Positions 44,401 through 53,130 of a stretch of DNA of 64,000 bases are shown here, piece after piece (the first letter of the stretch is position 1; every line of letters begins with the position of its first letter). A program made the translations under genes and the position numbers. The DNA comes from an uncultured Bacteroides sp. Lineage in GTDB: Bacteria > Bacteroidota > Bacteroidia > Bacteroidales > Bacteroidaceae. The notes under the pieces are model-generated. The model did no database searches and was not told where the DNA came from. It worked only from the letters and a program-made list of their open reading frames with translations. The stretch covers positions 6,440 through 70,439 of the forward strand of contig NZ_CAJULN010000014.1 of assembly GCF_910586915.1 (NCBI RefSeq), written 5' to 3'.

Positions 44401-46365
44401 CCTGGTAAGGTTTTTGACGGCTTTCCATACCTGTTGTATTTCACTAATGCTAAGTTTTGTTTGGTTTAGCAATATGAAATGTTTGTCCAGGTCATTGTCG
44501 CTATAAAGCACATAACAACGTGCGCTGAGACTTGGGTCACGACCGGCCCTGCCTGCTTCTTGAACGTAGTTTTCCAGAGAGTCGGAAATGTCATAATGTA
44601 CCACAAGACCTACATCTTTCTTATCGACTCCCATACCGAATGCAGACGTAGCCACGATGATGTGTACCTGGTCGTTCATGAAGGCCTCCTGATTGGCGAT
44701 TTTTTCATCCGCTTCCATCTTGCCATTGAAAGGCAGTGCCTTGTAACCGTCGCGAGTCAATTTTACAGCCAGTTCCTTTGTCCGTTTAGTACGTGATACG
44801 TAAACAATAGTCGGGCAATCGGCCTCTGCTACAAGTTCTCTCAACTTTAAATACTTGTCATTGTCACTCTCTGCATATATGACGGAATAGTGCAGGTTTG
44901 TTCTTGAAGCCGTTGACGCGAATAACTCTAAATTCAAATTCAAGGTTTGCTTGAAATAGTCGCAGATATCTTGTACTACTTTCTGTTTTGCCGTAGCCGT
45001 AAAACAGGATACAGGTATCGGATGCTTGCATTTTTTCTTTTGCTGGTATTTTCGGATGAATTTACCAATGTAGAGATAGTCGACTCTGAAATCCTGCCCC
45101 CACGAAGAAAAACAATGCGCTTCGTCTATAACAAACCTTACAATGTGCCGAGCTGTCAATATCCTCTCAATCGTTTTAGAGCGAAGCATTTCGGGAGATA
45201 TATACAATAGTGAAGCCTCTCCGTCTTGTACTCTCTGTATAGATAGTGCCCTTGTGATGGGATCTAACATTCCATTGATGGTTACGGCTTCCGTTATACC
45301 TCTGTCGGCAAGGTTGTCTACCTGGTCTTTCATCAGCGATTGTAAGGGAGAGATGACCACCGTAAGTCCGTGCACGGAGCGTCCTGCCATAAGTGCCGGT
45401 AATTGGAAGGTTAGTGATTTGCCGCCACCGGTAGGAAATATCGCCAACAGCGATTTACTTTCCACCGCAGCTTGGGCAGCTTGTTCTTGCAGAGGTTCGC
45501 CTTCGTATGTCCGGAAGCGTTCATATCCGAAGAATACTTTTAGGTTATGGAGCACGTCCAGTTGCGTATGGCAGTAGTCGCAACCTTCGTGGCAATTGGT
45601 GTGGCGCAGGAGTTTTATGATAAATTCCACTTCCGGATAATTGTGAAGTACCCACCCGGGGGTGATGGAACGATAATCTGTGGTATCAATCAGAGCCAAT
45701 GCATACGCCAATCCGCACGGGTATTGGCCGATGAGCATATCAAAGTCGGTATGCTGGCAAATCTTTCCGGTATAAAGTTCTTTGATAAGTTCGGGTATTC
45801 CTTCATGGATATACTCCGCATTTACCATGCTGAGAAATCCCTTAAATTCTTTTTTGTCCTTCAGCAACGATGCGAATAATATACGCTTCTCTTTCGGCAG
45901 TGAATTCCAGCGTGCGATTTCATCCAACAGCAGGTCTTTTGCCTTCTTGCAATCGTTTACCGGGTTATTCATCTGTTCACAGAGCAATTTGTCATCTTTC
46001 ACCAGCCTGTGGTAAGGACGTTCTGGAAACAATAAAGGCGAGACATAAAGCGTATCAACCAAAGTCCATCGGTATGCTTTGTCTGTAAACAGATATTTCG
46101 CATCATGATGGATGATGTTGTGACCGCAGAGGTAATCGATATCGTTTAAGAAAATAAATAGTTCTTCTTTGGAAGTTTTGTGAAATGTCGTGTCATCATG
46201 TTTGAGTGCTCCTATATCATGGATTTTATGGTCTTTCAAGCCAACTTCAACATCTACTATGGCATAATTTTGAGCACTGCGTGGTACAGATGTGCTTTTA
46301 TCACCGATGATATTGTCTTTGTCTTCGGTTTTCTTGATTCTTATGAATCTGCTCCATATTGACAT
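41491..46365 (-). CDS. Exonuclease - RecQ helicase - UvrD-like helicase fusion protein
   Basis: 1624 residues. Residues about 30-190 look like a DnaQ/DEDD 3'-5' exonuclease (AIVDVEVGLKDHKIHDIGAL, then CGHNIIHHDAKYL). A RecQ helicase follows: Walker A FPTGGGKS at about 308, DEAH in VIDEAHCFSSWGQDFR at about 415, QEAGRAGRDPS at about 603. The C-terminal third is a UvrD/Rep-type helicase: AGPGSGKTRVLVHKL at about 1095, VIDEAQDM at about 1199, VSTIHKAKGREFD and YVGITRAKNRL. A single protein could unwind, translocate and degrade DNA. It is divergent from the JetABC operon. Confidence 0.88.
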   Translation of the reverse strand: MSIWSRFIRIKKTEDKDNIIGDKSTSVPRSAQNYAIVDVEVGLKDHKIHDIGALKHDDTTFHKTSKEELFIFLNDIDYLCGHNIIHHDAKYLFTDKAYRWTLVDTLYVSPLLFPERPYHRLVKDDKLLCEQMNNPVNDCKKAKDLLLDEIARWNSLPKEKRILFASLLKDKKEFKGFLSMVNAEYIHEGIPELIKELYTGKICQHTDFDMLIGQYPCGLAYALALIDTTDYRSITPGWVLHNYPEVEFIIKLLRHTNCHEGCDYCHTQLDVLHNLKVFFGYERFRTYEGEPLQEQAAQAAVESKSLLAIFPTGGGKSLTFQLPALMAGRSVHGLTVVISPLQSLMKDQVDNLADRGITEAVTINGMLDPITRALSIQRVQDGEASLLYISPEMLRSKTIERILTARHIVRFVIDEAHCFSSWGQDFRVDYLYIGKFIRKYQQKKKCKHPIPVSCFTATAKQKVVQDICDYFKQTLNLNLELFASTASRTNLHYSVIYAESDNDKYLKLRELVAEADCPTIVYVSRTKRTKELAVKLTRDGYKALPFNGKMEADEKIANQEAFMNDQVHIIVATSAFGMGVDKKDVGLVVHYDISDSLENYVQEAGRAGRDPSLSARCYVLYSDNDLDKHFILLNQTKLSISEIQQVWKAVKNLTRQRMRVDCSALEIARQAGWDDSVTDIETRVRTALAALEQSGYLVRGNNVPHVYATGITVKDMDEARERISASVLFGSDEMEKSVRIIKSLISQKHIAKAQDSEAESRVDYLADILGLSKREVISIVERMRQEGILADSKDISAYLLDAGDSERRSQMLLERFAKLEQYILNHIPDGALRISCKQLNENAMNDGISTSKEKDIRTLLYFLTVKGYTRKKEDAVRNMEISRQADLDSTIRRFEKRLEISRFAVEWLHKLASDTEKENTPDKAIRFSVIELLNRIKSSTQSLFGGLDDIQLEDVEEALLYLSKIGSLKLEGGFLVLYNAMNIQRIKDNKSRYKQDDYRMLNEFYKLKIQQVHIVGEYANLMVRDYQAALQYVQDYFQMDYRKFVTKYFKGDRVSEIQRNLTPQKYKQLFGQLSERQMDIISDKVSRCIVVAAGPGSGKTRVLVHKLASLLLLEDVKHEQLLMLTFSRAAATEFKQRLMELIGNAAHFVEIKTFHSYCFDLLGRIGNLEDSRNVVSKAAEMICQGEVEPNKIGKTVLVIDEAQDMGMEEHSLVKALITNNEEMRVIAVGDDDQNIYEFRGSDSGYMYQLAQESGSVFVEMTENYRSARQPVDFANGFLKNIHKRIKNTPIISMRKEKGWVEVIRYQSEYMYQPLVENLLRHREKGTSCVLTQTNEEAVILMALLRKYGINSKLIQSMDGLRFWNMAEMRYFLRYINKRIKTPLITEELWEEAKHTTFSTYDRSLSLMYVKRCVEQFEQTNKTKYFSDFKEFVFESSLEDFCDVSGADVVVSTIHKAKGREFDDVHMLISDSYKKDTHLMRRYYVGITRAKNRLFIHTNGDCFNHLSADRYLINQQQYNMPEEIVLQLSHKDVNLGFFKEKKQEVLALRGGDSLTYSNFFLYSSLTDKPVAKLSSKMQGTLSEWEQRGYKVKSASVRFVVAWKPKDAPKNEPETAVLLADLMLSL

Positions 46366-46378
46366 ATAATAAATCGTT

Positions 46379-46408
46379 TTATAATTTGAACTTATTATGT
46401 ATCTGCAT
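46379..46408 (-). other. Nine-codon leader reading frame upstream of the RecQ fusion gene
   Basis: ATG at 46408 reads MQIHNKFKL then TAA, 13 bases before the helicase ATG at 46365. Its first five codons equal the start of the AlbA-type gene (MQIHN at 40181), so it is a gene-start remnant carried with the promoter. It may affect helicase translation. Confidence 0.5.
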
Positions 46409-46520
46409 CGTTTTCTTGTTGTTTGGGTGTAATACCCCGAATATCAATTACAAAGGTAAGGATAAAACTGGAGAATCTGTCAAAATTATCGCTTTCTTTT
46501 GATTTTTATGCATTTAAATC
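46395..46520 (-). repeat. Promoter/leader repeat, copy B (RecQ fusion gene)
   Basis: A diverged copy of 40168-40294, including the TACCTTTG box (minus strand 46458-46451) and a truncated AlbA-gene start. It supplies the promoter of the helicase fusion gene. The remaining 46521-46692 holds only the AT-rich upstream region of jetA. Confidence 0.8.
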
Positions 46521-46692
46521 CACTGATTTGTTTGTAACCGGATACTCATGGCAATCTTATGCTTTAGCCGATACCAATTTTCCCCTTATTCTACATTGCC
46601 GTCTCGGAATTAATCACTATTTTTGTAAAATAATTTGTTTTGAACCGTTTTTTAAGTATTAAAGATAGACTTTATTTTTCCTTATATAAAAT

Positions 46693-48153
46693 ATGTCAGA
46701 ATCCCGGTTATTGTCCGATATATTGAGTAGCTCCCCTTGTGTGGAACTGTTACGTTTGCGTAATAGGGAAATTATTATATTGTTTTTATATAACACCTTT
46801 TATAAGCACAGGGAACCTGTGGCCTACGATTCCATTAAGATGAGACTTTCCGATTATCTTTCGTCAATAAACCTTGAGAAAGATGAGGAAAACGATATCA
46901 ATGTATTCGATTCCTACGATGAGAAAGCCTATAAATACATTCAGAGATGGACTGATAAGGGTTTTCTCCGTAACTACCAGCAGGAGGGTGGAGAGGTCTT
47001 TTATGAACTTTCGTCCTATTCGAGCAAGGTCATTGATTGGCTTCTTAGTCTTAAGAAAGATGAGTTTGTGGGTACGGAATCGAAGTTTGTCAACCTTTAC
47101 GGACAGATAAAAGACCTGGTGGAGTTTACTAACGAAGACCCCGAAGAGCGTATCCGTATGCTGGAGCAGAAGAAAATGGAGATAGAGCATCAGATACAAA
47201 GTATCAAAGCGGGCGAGTCGGCAGTAGTGTATGAGGATTACCAGATATTGCCCCGTTTTCGCGACATTACCCGTATTGCCAAAGAACTTCTTTCCGATTT
47301 CAAGGAGGTGGAAGACAATTTCAAGTCCATCACCAAATCGATTTACCAGAAACACGCCGAGGGTGAAGTTTCGAAAGGAGATATCCTGGGATATACTTTC
47401 GATGCCCTTGACAAGTTGCAGCAAAGTTCGCAAGGCAAAAGTTTTTATGCTTTTTGGGATTTCCTCATGACACCTTCCATGCAGGATGCTTGGGACAATA
47501 TGGTGGACGAACTATATAAGTCCATAGATACCGTACAGATGCGTCAGGAAGATATGTTCCTTAAAAATATGAAGCAGTATCTTTATAATAGCGGGAAGAA
47601 AGTATATCAGGCCAATGACAAGATGGCGGACAAGTTAAGCCGTATTATCTGTGAAAGCACCAATTCTCACTCTGCGGCCTCCAAACGTGTCATTCAAGAC
47701 ATACAGTCCTTACTTTTGCAGTTGGCCGGCAAGAATATCAAGCCCGACATATCATTGGAGTTGGAGACCATGCCCGAAATATCCATACCCATAGAAAGGA
47801 AACTCACGCTCGAAAAGACGGACGACATAGCCTATTCCAATGTCATCGAGATTGCCAGTGGCGATATAGCGGGGGCGGAGTATGCCGACAAACTTTTTGT
47901 CAGTCATGGCGTTGACCGGGTGGTATTGAAACAACGTATCAATGACTCGTTAAAGCGGCGTAAGCAGGTGTCTCTTTCGGACGTAATAGAGAATAACGGC
48001 GGACTGAACAAGGGGCTTGCCGAACTTTTTGGCTACATCAGTGTCATACGTGGCTTCAAGCATACCATAAATGCCGGGAAGACACAAGCGATACAATTCA
48101 ACAGTGAGTTACAGAAATTCATTATTATACCGGAAATTATTATCATAAAATGA
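46693..48153 (+). CDS. jetA: JetA / MksF kleisin subunit (DUF3375)
   Basis: 486 residues. The N-terminal winged-helix region (LLRLRNREIIILFLYNTFYK) and the DUF3375 core (FRDITRIAKELLSDFKEVEDNFKSITKSIYQKH; later AFWDFLMTPSMQDAWDNMVDELYKSID) identify the kleisin-type subunit of Mks/Wadjet SMC complexes. It bridges the JetC heads together with JetB. Wadjet complexes extrude DNA loops and, with JetD, cleave small circular plasmids. Its last four bases overlap jetB (ATGA). Confidence 0.85.
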   Translation: MSESRLLSDILSSSPCVELLRLRNREIIILFLYNTFYKHREPVAYDSIKMRLSDYLSSINLEKDEENDINVFDSYDEKAYKYIQRWTDKGFLRNYQQEGGEVFYELSSYSSKVIDWLLSLKKDEFVGTESKFVNLYGQIKDLVEFTNEDPEERIRMLEQKKMEIEHQIQSIKAGESAVVYEDYQILPRFRDITRIAKELLSDFKEVEDNFKSITKSIYQKHAEGEVSKGDILGYTFDALDKLQQSSQGKSFYAFWDFLMTPSMQDAWDNMVDELYKSIDTVQMRQEDMFLKNMKQYLYNSGKKVYQANDKMADKLSRIICESTNSHSAASKRVIQDIQSLLLQLAGKNIKPDISLELETMPEISIPIERKLTLEKTDDIAYSNVIEIASGDIAGAEYADKLFVSHGVDRVVLKQRINDSLKRRKQVSLSDVIENNGGLNKGLAELFGYISVIRGFKHTINAGKTQAIQFNSELQKFIIIPEIIIIK

Positions 48154-48728
48154 ATATAGATTCCATCATAGCACCTTACGGACGCACTGTGGTACGGTTG
48201 CTGAAAGGGCCGGTTGAACATACCGACGGAAATACATGGGAAGACATCTTGAATTATCAGTCGGAAATAAACAAGTACCTTTCCAATATAGGTTTAGAAT
48301 TGATTGTGAAACGTGACGAGGGCTTTGCATATATCAAGCAGATCGTTGACGATGACGACAGGACTATCGGGCTCATACCGCGTCAGCCTCTTGGCTTTGA
48401 GACATCTGTCATATTAATAATACTCAGGCAGATGCTCGAAGAATTTGACAGTAATATGGACGAACTGTATGCTACCGAGCGTTTTGTAAGCGCAAACGAA
48501 CTTAAGGAGCGCATAGAGATGTTCCTGCCGGAACGTTTCAACAGAGTGAAGCTCCTTAATGAAATAGACACTTACATCAGCCGCATTGTGGCTTTGGGTT
48601 ATTTGAAAGTCATCAAGCGCGACAATGTGAATACGTATCAGATTCACCGGATTATAAAGGAAAAAGTGACATTGGACAAATTACAAGAATTTAAGGATAA
48701 ACTGCAAGAATATGTTGAGTCTGTTTAG
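48150..48728 (+). CDS. jetB: JetB / MksE subunit (DUF4194)
   Basis: 192 residues, winged-helix type. It includes SEINKYLSNIGLELIVKRDEGFAYIKQI and LGFETSVILIILRQMLEEFD, typical of the MksE/JetB KITE-like partner that binds the kleisin. It overlaps jetA by 4 bp and jetC by 17 bp, so the three are translated together. Length is normal for the family. Confidence 0.83.
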   Translation: MNIDSIIAPYGRTVVRLLKGPVEHTDGNTWEDILNYQSEINKYLSNIGLELIVKRDEGFAYIKQIVDDDDRTIGLIPRQPLGFETSVILIILRQMLEEFDSNMDELYATERFVSANELKERIEMFLPERFNRVKLLNEIDTYISRIVALGYLKVIKRDNVNTYQIHRIIKEKVTLDKLQEFKDKLQEYVESV

Positions 48729-51700
48729 TACCGGTTCCGATACATCGGGATTTCGTCTGAAATATATGGAGATATATAACTGGGGAACCTTTCACGACCG
48801 GGTTTTCCGTATGGAACCTCAAGGAAACAATGCTTTGCTCACCGGGGCAAACGCTTCCGGCAAGAGTACCATTATAGATGCCCTTCTCACGCTGATGGTA
48901 CCGGCTAAGAAAGACAGGTTCTACAACCAGTCGTCCGGAGTTGAAAAAAAGGGAAACCGGACGGAAGAGACTTATGTGCTCGGCAATTACGGAAACATCC
49001 AACGGGACGGAGATAACGGGGCGAGCACACAGTCGTTGCGCGACCATTCGGCTTATTCCGTCCTTCTTGCCACTTTTACCAATACCGATATGCGTGTGGT
49101 TACGATATTCCAGGTAAGATGGTTTTCGGGCGGCGAGTTGAGGCGTACATTCGGTTTGGCTCATTGCGAGCTTGATATAAAAAGCGATTTCCAGCCATTC
49201 GACGGAAAAGGTGTGTGGCGTCGCCGTCTCGAAAGTGCTCACAAAGGCAACCGTACTATGGTAGAGTTTTTTGAAGGCCCCGTCGGGTATGCCGATCGCA
49301 TAACGCAACTTTTCGGTATGCGTTCTGTCAAGGCACTCTCGCTTTTCAACCAGATTGTAGGTGTCAAGGTACTCGACGACCTTGACGACTTTATACGTAC
49401 CAATATGCTCGAAGAGCAGAATGCCGAGTCGCAATACATTATGCTGAAAGATAGTTTCAAGACTTTGATGGAGGCAAAGCTGAATATCGAAAAGGCGGGA
49501 AAGCAGATTGAATTGCTTACTCCCATCTCGAAATATGTCGACGAGATAAAAGATTATGCCGCAAAACTCAGGCAACTGTCGGTCGACAGGGACAGCATAG
49601 ACTATTGGTTTGCACGCAAGACGTTGGAACTGGGCAAAGAACGCGTGGAACACCTGGAGCAAGAACAAAGCCGTTTGGAGAAAGAAGAGAAGAGACTTCG
49701 CGACGATGAAGAGAAGATGCGCCAGGAAGAGCGTTCGCTAGCACTTGCTATTGAGAATGACGAGGTGGGCGGAAAAATAAAGGAGATGGAACAGGAGATA
49801 AAACGCCTGGAAGGACTCCGCGACGAACGTGTGGCACGAATGGATGAATACAACGCGGCAGCTTCGCATCTCTCACTGGCAACTGCCCCGGAGAAAGAGA
49901 CCTTTCTGAAACAACGCACCGATGTGGCGGGACGACTGGAAGAGATGAACGCCGGAATAGAGCTGAAAATAAGGGAAACGATAACGCTTGAGAATGAAAG
50001 GAATGAGATCAGGCAGCGTGTAGACGAGTATATCGGAACCATCGGTTCGCTCAAGAAAAACAAGAACAACATTTCCGGCCGTGAGTCTGAAATCAGAGAA
50101 ATGATTCTCCAGCATACCGGGGCTACAAAAGATGAAATCCCTTTCATCGGCGAGTTGATAAGAGTGCATCCGGCAGAGATGGAATGGGAGGGGGCGATAG
50201 AGAAAATCCTGCATAACTTCGCCCTGCACCTGCTTGTGCCCGACGAATATTATCACGAGGTGAACAAATTCTTGAACTCCAGCGACCTTAAGGGAAGAAT
50301 TACCTACTATCGCTATCGTCCATACACTTCGCTGGCCGATATAAATGCTTTTGCTGCCGACGAAGGACGACTGCTTGACAAGATAGAGGTACGTCCGGAT
50401 TCCATATACGGAGAATGGATACGCGATACCGTGTTTCATCAATACAACTATGCGTGTGTAGAAAACTTGGAAGAGTTTGAACGCTGTCAGGAAAAAGCGG
50501 TCACGCGCGAGGGATTGATAAAACTTTCGCATGACAGGCACGAGAAGGACGACCGTCCTCACATCGTAAGCAAGGCACATTACATATTAGGGTGGGACAA
50601 TCAAAGCAAGATAGCATTGTTGCAGCACGAAATAAAGGAGTGGCAGAAAAAAGAGGAAACCTTGCTGGCCCGGTTGAACGAGATAGAAACTGAGAAACAG
50701 AAGTTTCAGTGCGATTATGAGTTGGGCAAAAAGTTGGTGGACTCGTTTGCCGATTTCGATGCCATCGACTGGAAAGAATATGCCGCGCGTCTGCAAGAGA
50801 AACTTTCCGACAAAGCCGAATTGGAAAAAAACAGTACCATACAGACCTTGCAGCATCAGTTGGAACAGGTGCGCCGGAATATCTACAAAATCTCGCGGGA
50901 GGACATCCGTAGTAAGGTGGAGCAGATTTCGGATGTAAAGACAAAAATCAAGGAGACAGGGCGCGAAATGGAAGAGTGTCAGCGTAGCATAGCTTCCATG
51001 CGTTCCATCCTGTTGTCTGATTTTGAAAAATCGTACAACGAGTTGAAGGAGTGTACCTACGACAGTCTCAAACGCGAGCGCCAGTCGTTCATCAGCAAGA
51101 ACGACCGCGAGAGAAATAAAATTTCGGGCAAGAAACGCGATGTGGAGGATAAGGCAAAGAACCTTGTCCGCGACTTCAAATATCCTCCGGAGAGCATCAC
51201 GGATAGATTCAAAGACTGGCGTTCGGATGTCAATGCTTTGCCTGATGCCGATAATATCGATCTGATAGATGAGTACCAGCATATGCTCCAGCGTCTTCAG
51301 AAGGAGAATCTGCCCAAATACGAAAAGCAGTTTGACAACTATCTCCAGAAGACCCTTACCGATAAGGTGGGCGATTTCCGTATGTTCTTCATGAATTGGA
51401 AGAGTGCCATCGACGACAATATCAGGATGCTCAACGAGTCACTCATCGGGATAGACTATCGCAAGCGGCCCGTCACCTACATACAGCTCGTCATGCCGAA
51501 GCGGGTGAACGAAGAGGTGCGCGAGTTTTGCCGCCTCATGGACGAAGCCATGCCCAATGTGCAGAAAATGAATGCCACCGTAGACGGCCGCAAGATACAC
51601 TTCCGCGAACACATACAGCCGTTTATGGAACGCCTTGAGAACGAGGAGTGGCGCGCGAGGGTAATGGACGTGCGCTCATGGTTTACTTACAAGGCGGAGG

Positions 51701-52101
51701 AATTCAACCGCGCGACAGGCTTGAAGGAGAGTACTTACGAGAATATGGGACATCTCTCGGGAGGAGAAAAGGCGCAACTCACCTATACCATTCTCGGCTC
51801 GGCCATTGCCTATCAGTTTGGACTTACCAAAAACGGAATGCAGGACAATTCGTTCCGTTTCATAGCCATCGATGAGGCTTTCAAGGCACAGGACGAAGAC
51901 AAGGCACGCTATCTGATAGACTTGTGCAAGCAGCTTCACTTGCAGCTTCTTGTGGTTACGCCGAATGACAATATACATATTGTAGAGGACGACATCTCGT
52001 ATGTCTATTTTGTGGAGCGTAAAGAGGGAAAGACTTCTTGGCTCTACAGTATGCTTATCGAGCAGTGGAAGGCCGAAAAGAATCCGGGTACTATTCTATA
52101 A
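48712..52101 (+). CDS. jetC: JetC / MksB SMC-like ATPase
   Basis: 1129 residues. Walker A is LTGANASGKSTII at about 43-55. A long coiled coil with a central hinge-like region spans about 300-880. The ABC signature LSGGEKAQL is at about 1014 and Walker B FIAIDEAFKAQDEDKARYLI at about 1049-1068. It is an MksB/JetC DNA-loop-extruding ATPase. All ATPase motifs look intact. No JetD/MksG (TOPRIM nuclease) gene follows; the stop instead overlaps the convergent phosphate permease gene by 6 bp. Confidence 0.9.
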   Translation: MLSLFSTGSDTSGFRLKYMEIYNWGTFHDRVFRMEPQGNNALLTGANASGKSTIIDALLTLMVPAKKDRFYNQSSGVEKKGNRTEETYVLGNYGNIQRDGDNGASTQSLRDHSAYSVLLATFTNTDMRVVTIFQVRWFSGGELRRTFGLAHCELDIKSDFQPFDGKGVWRRRLESAHKGNRTMVEFFEGPVGYADRITQLFGMRSVKALSLFNQIVGVKVLDDLDDFIRTNMLEEQNAESQYIMLKDSFKTLMEAKLNIEKAGKQIELLTPISKYVDEIKDYAAKLRQLSVDRDSIDYWFARKTLELGKERVEHLEQEQSRLEKEEKRLRDDEEKMRQEERSLALAIENDEVGGKIKEMEQEIKRLEGLRDERVARMDEYNAAASHLSLATAPEKETFLKQRTDVAGRLEEMNAGIELKIRETITLENERNEIRQRVDEYIGTIGSLKKNKNNISGRESEIREMILQHTGATKDEIPFIGELIRVHPAEMEWEGAIEKILHNFALHLLVPDEYYHEVNKFLNSSDLKGRITYYRYRPYTSLADINAFAADEGRLLDKIEVRPDSIYGEWIRDTVFHQYNYACVENLEEFERCQEKAVTREGLIKLSHDRHEKDDRPHIVSKAHYILGWDNQSKIALLQHEIKEWQKKEETLLARLNEIETEKQKFQCDYELGKKLVDSFADFDAIDWKEYAARLQEKLSDKAELEKNSTIQTLQHQLEQVRRNIYKISREDIRSKVEQISDVKTKIKETGREMEECQRSIASMRSILLSDFEKSYNELKECTYDSLKRERQSFISKNDRERNKISGKKRDVEDKAKNLVRDFKYPPESITDRFKDWRSDVNALPDADNIDLIDEYQHMLQRLQKENLPKYEKQFDNYLQKTLTDKVGDFRMFFMNWKSAIDDNIRMLNESLIGIDYRKRPVTYIQLVMPKRVNEEVREFCRLMDEAMPNVQKMNATVDGRKIHFREHIQPFMERLENEEWRARVMDVRSWFTYKAEEFNRATGLKESTYENMGHLSGGEKAQLTYTILGSAIAYQFGLTKNGMQDNSFRFIAIDEAFKAQDEDKARYLIDLCKQLHLQLLVVTPNDNIHIVEDDISYVYFVERKEGKTSWLYSMLIEQWKAEKNPGTIL

Positions 52102-53112
52102 GAATAGAGAAACACCCCAATAGATTCCCGCCGCTAAAAGTCCGCTCACTGGGATGGTGAGTACCCAGGCGGTCATCAGGCTTTTGGTAACTCCCCAACG
52201 GACGGCCGAAAGCCGTTTGGTCGCACCTACACCAATGATGGCTCCTGTGATGGTGTGTGTGGTGCTGACCGGTATTTTCAGCATCTCCGTGAGGTAGAGC
52301 GTAAAGGCTCCGGCGGTTTCGGCAATCACACCTTCCAATGGGGTGACTTTGGTGATTTTGCTCCCCATTGTTTTTACAATCTTCCAGCCGCCGGACATGG
52401 TGCCGAGCGAGATGGCGGTAAAACAGGAGAAGGCTACCCAGTCGGGGAGGTCGTTGATGCTGTTTATCCCCATACCCAGCCCCATCGAATGGGCGGCTAT
52501 CATGGCGGCCGCGATGATGCCCATTACTTTCTGTGAGTCGTTCAATCCGTGTCCTACGCTGAAGAGGGCGGAGGATACGAGTTGCAACCTCTTGAACCAT
52601 TGTTCCGCAGTGTGGGGATGTGCACGGCGGCACATATAAAGCACCAGCAACGTGAAACCGAAAGCGATGACCATACCGATGAAAGGAGCCAGAAAGATGA
52701 AGGCTGCTATCTTCGCGATGATGCTGAGCCGGATGGCTTCAAAACCGTGTGCCATGATGGCGGCGCCGGCAAATCCGCCGATAAGGGTGTGCGAGGAGGA
52801 AGAGGGGATACCTTTCCACCAGGTAATCAGGTTCCAGATGATGGCGGCGATAAGCCCCGCCAATATAATGGGCAAAGTGATGTATGGCTCTGCCACCGTT
52901 TTCGACACGGTGTTGGCAATGCCGAATCCGCCTATGATGTATTTGGCGATGAAAAAAGCCACGAAGTTGAAGAAAGCTGCCCACACCACGGCTTGAAAAG
53001 GAGTCAGCACTCTGGTGGATACGATGGTGGCGATGGAGTTTGCCGCATCGTGAAATCCGTTGATATAGTCGAATATCAGTGCCAGGATGATAATCGTTAC
53101 TAATAGTTCCAT
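52096..53112 (-). CDS. Low-affinity inorganic phosphate transporter (Pit family)
   Basis: A 338-residue polytopic membrane protein with the duplicated Pit signature: NGFHDAANSIATIVSTRVLTP near the N-terminus, and GGWKIVKTMGSKITKVTPLEG with SVSTTHTITGAIIGVGATK-like segment near the C-terminus. It imports phosphate, probably with proton symport. It is 18 bp downstream of the DUF47 gene, its usual partner. Its 3' end overlaps jetC tail to tail. Confidence 0.93.
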   Translation of the reverse strand: MELLVTIIILALIFDYINGFHDAANSIATIVSTRVLTPFQAVVWAAFFNFVAFFIAKYIIGGFGIANTVSKTVAEPYITLPIILAGLIAAIIWNLITWWKGIPSSSSHTLIGGFAGAAIMAHGFEAIRLSIIAKIAAFIFLAPFIGMVIAFGFTLLVLYMCRRAHPHTAEQWFKRLQLVSSALFSVGHGLNDSQKVMGIIAAAMIAAHSMGLGMGINSINDLPDWVAFSCFTAISLGTMSGGWKIVKTMGSKITKVTPLEGVIAETAGAFTLYLTEMLKIPVSTTHTITGAIIGVGATKRLSAVRWGVTKSLMTAWVLTIPVSGLLAAGIYWGVSLFL

Positions 53113-53130
53113 GATATTTCCGTTTCTTTT

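Noticed and set aside
46693..52101. A complete Wadjet system
   Set aside because: JetD with its TOPRIM-type domain is absent between 40.5 and 53.1 kb on both strands, so only a JetABC/MksFEB operon can be claimed.
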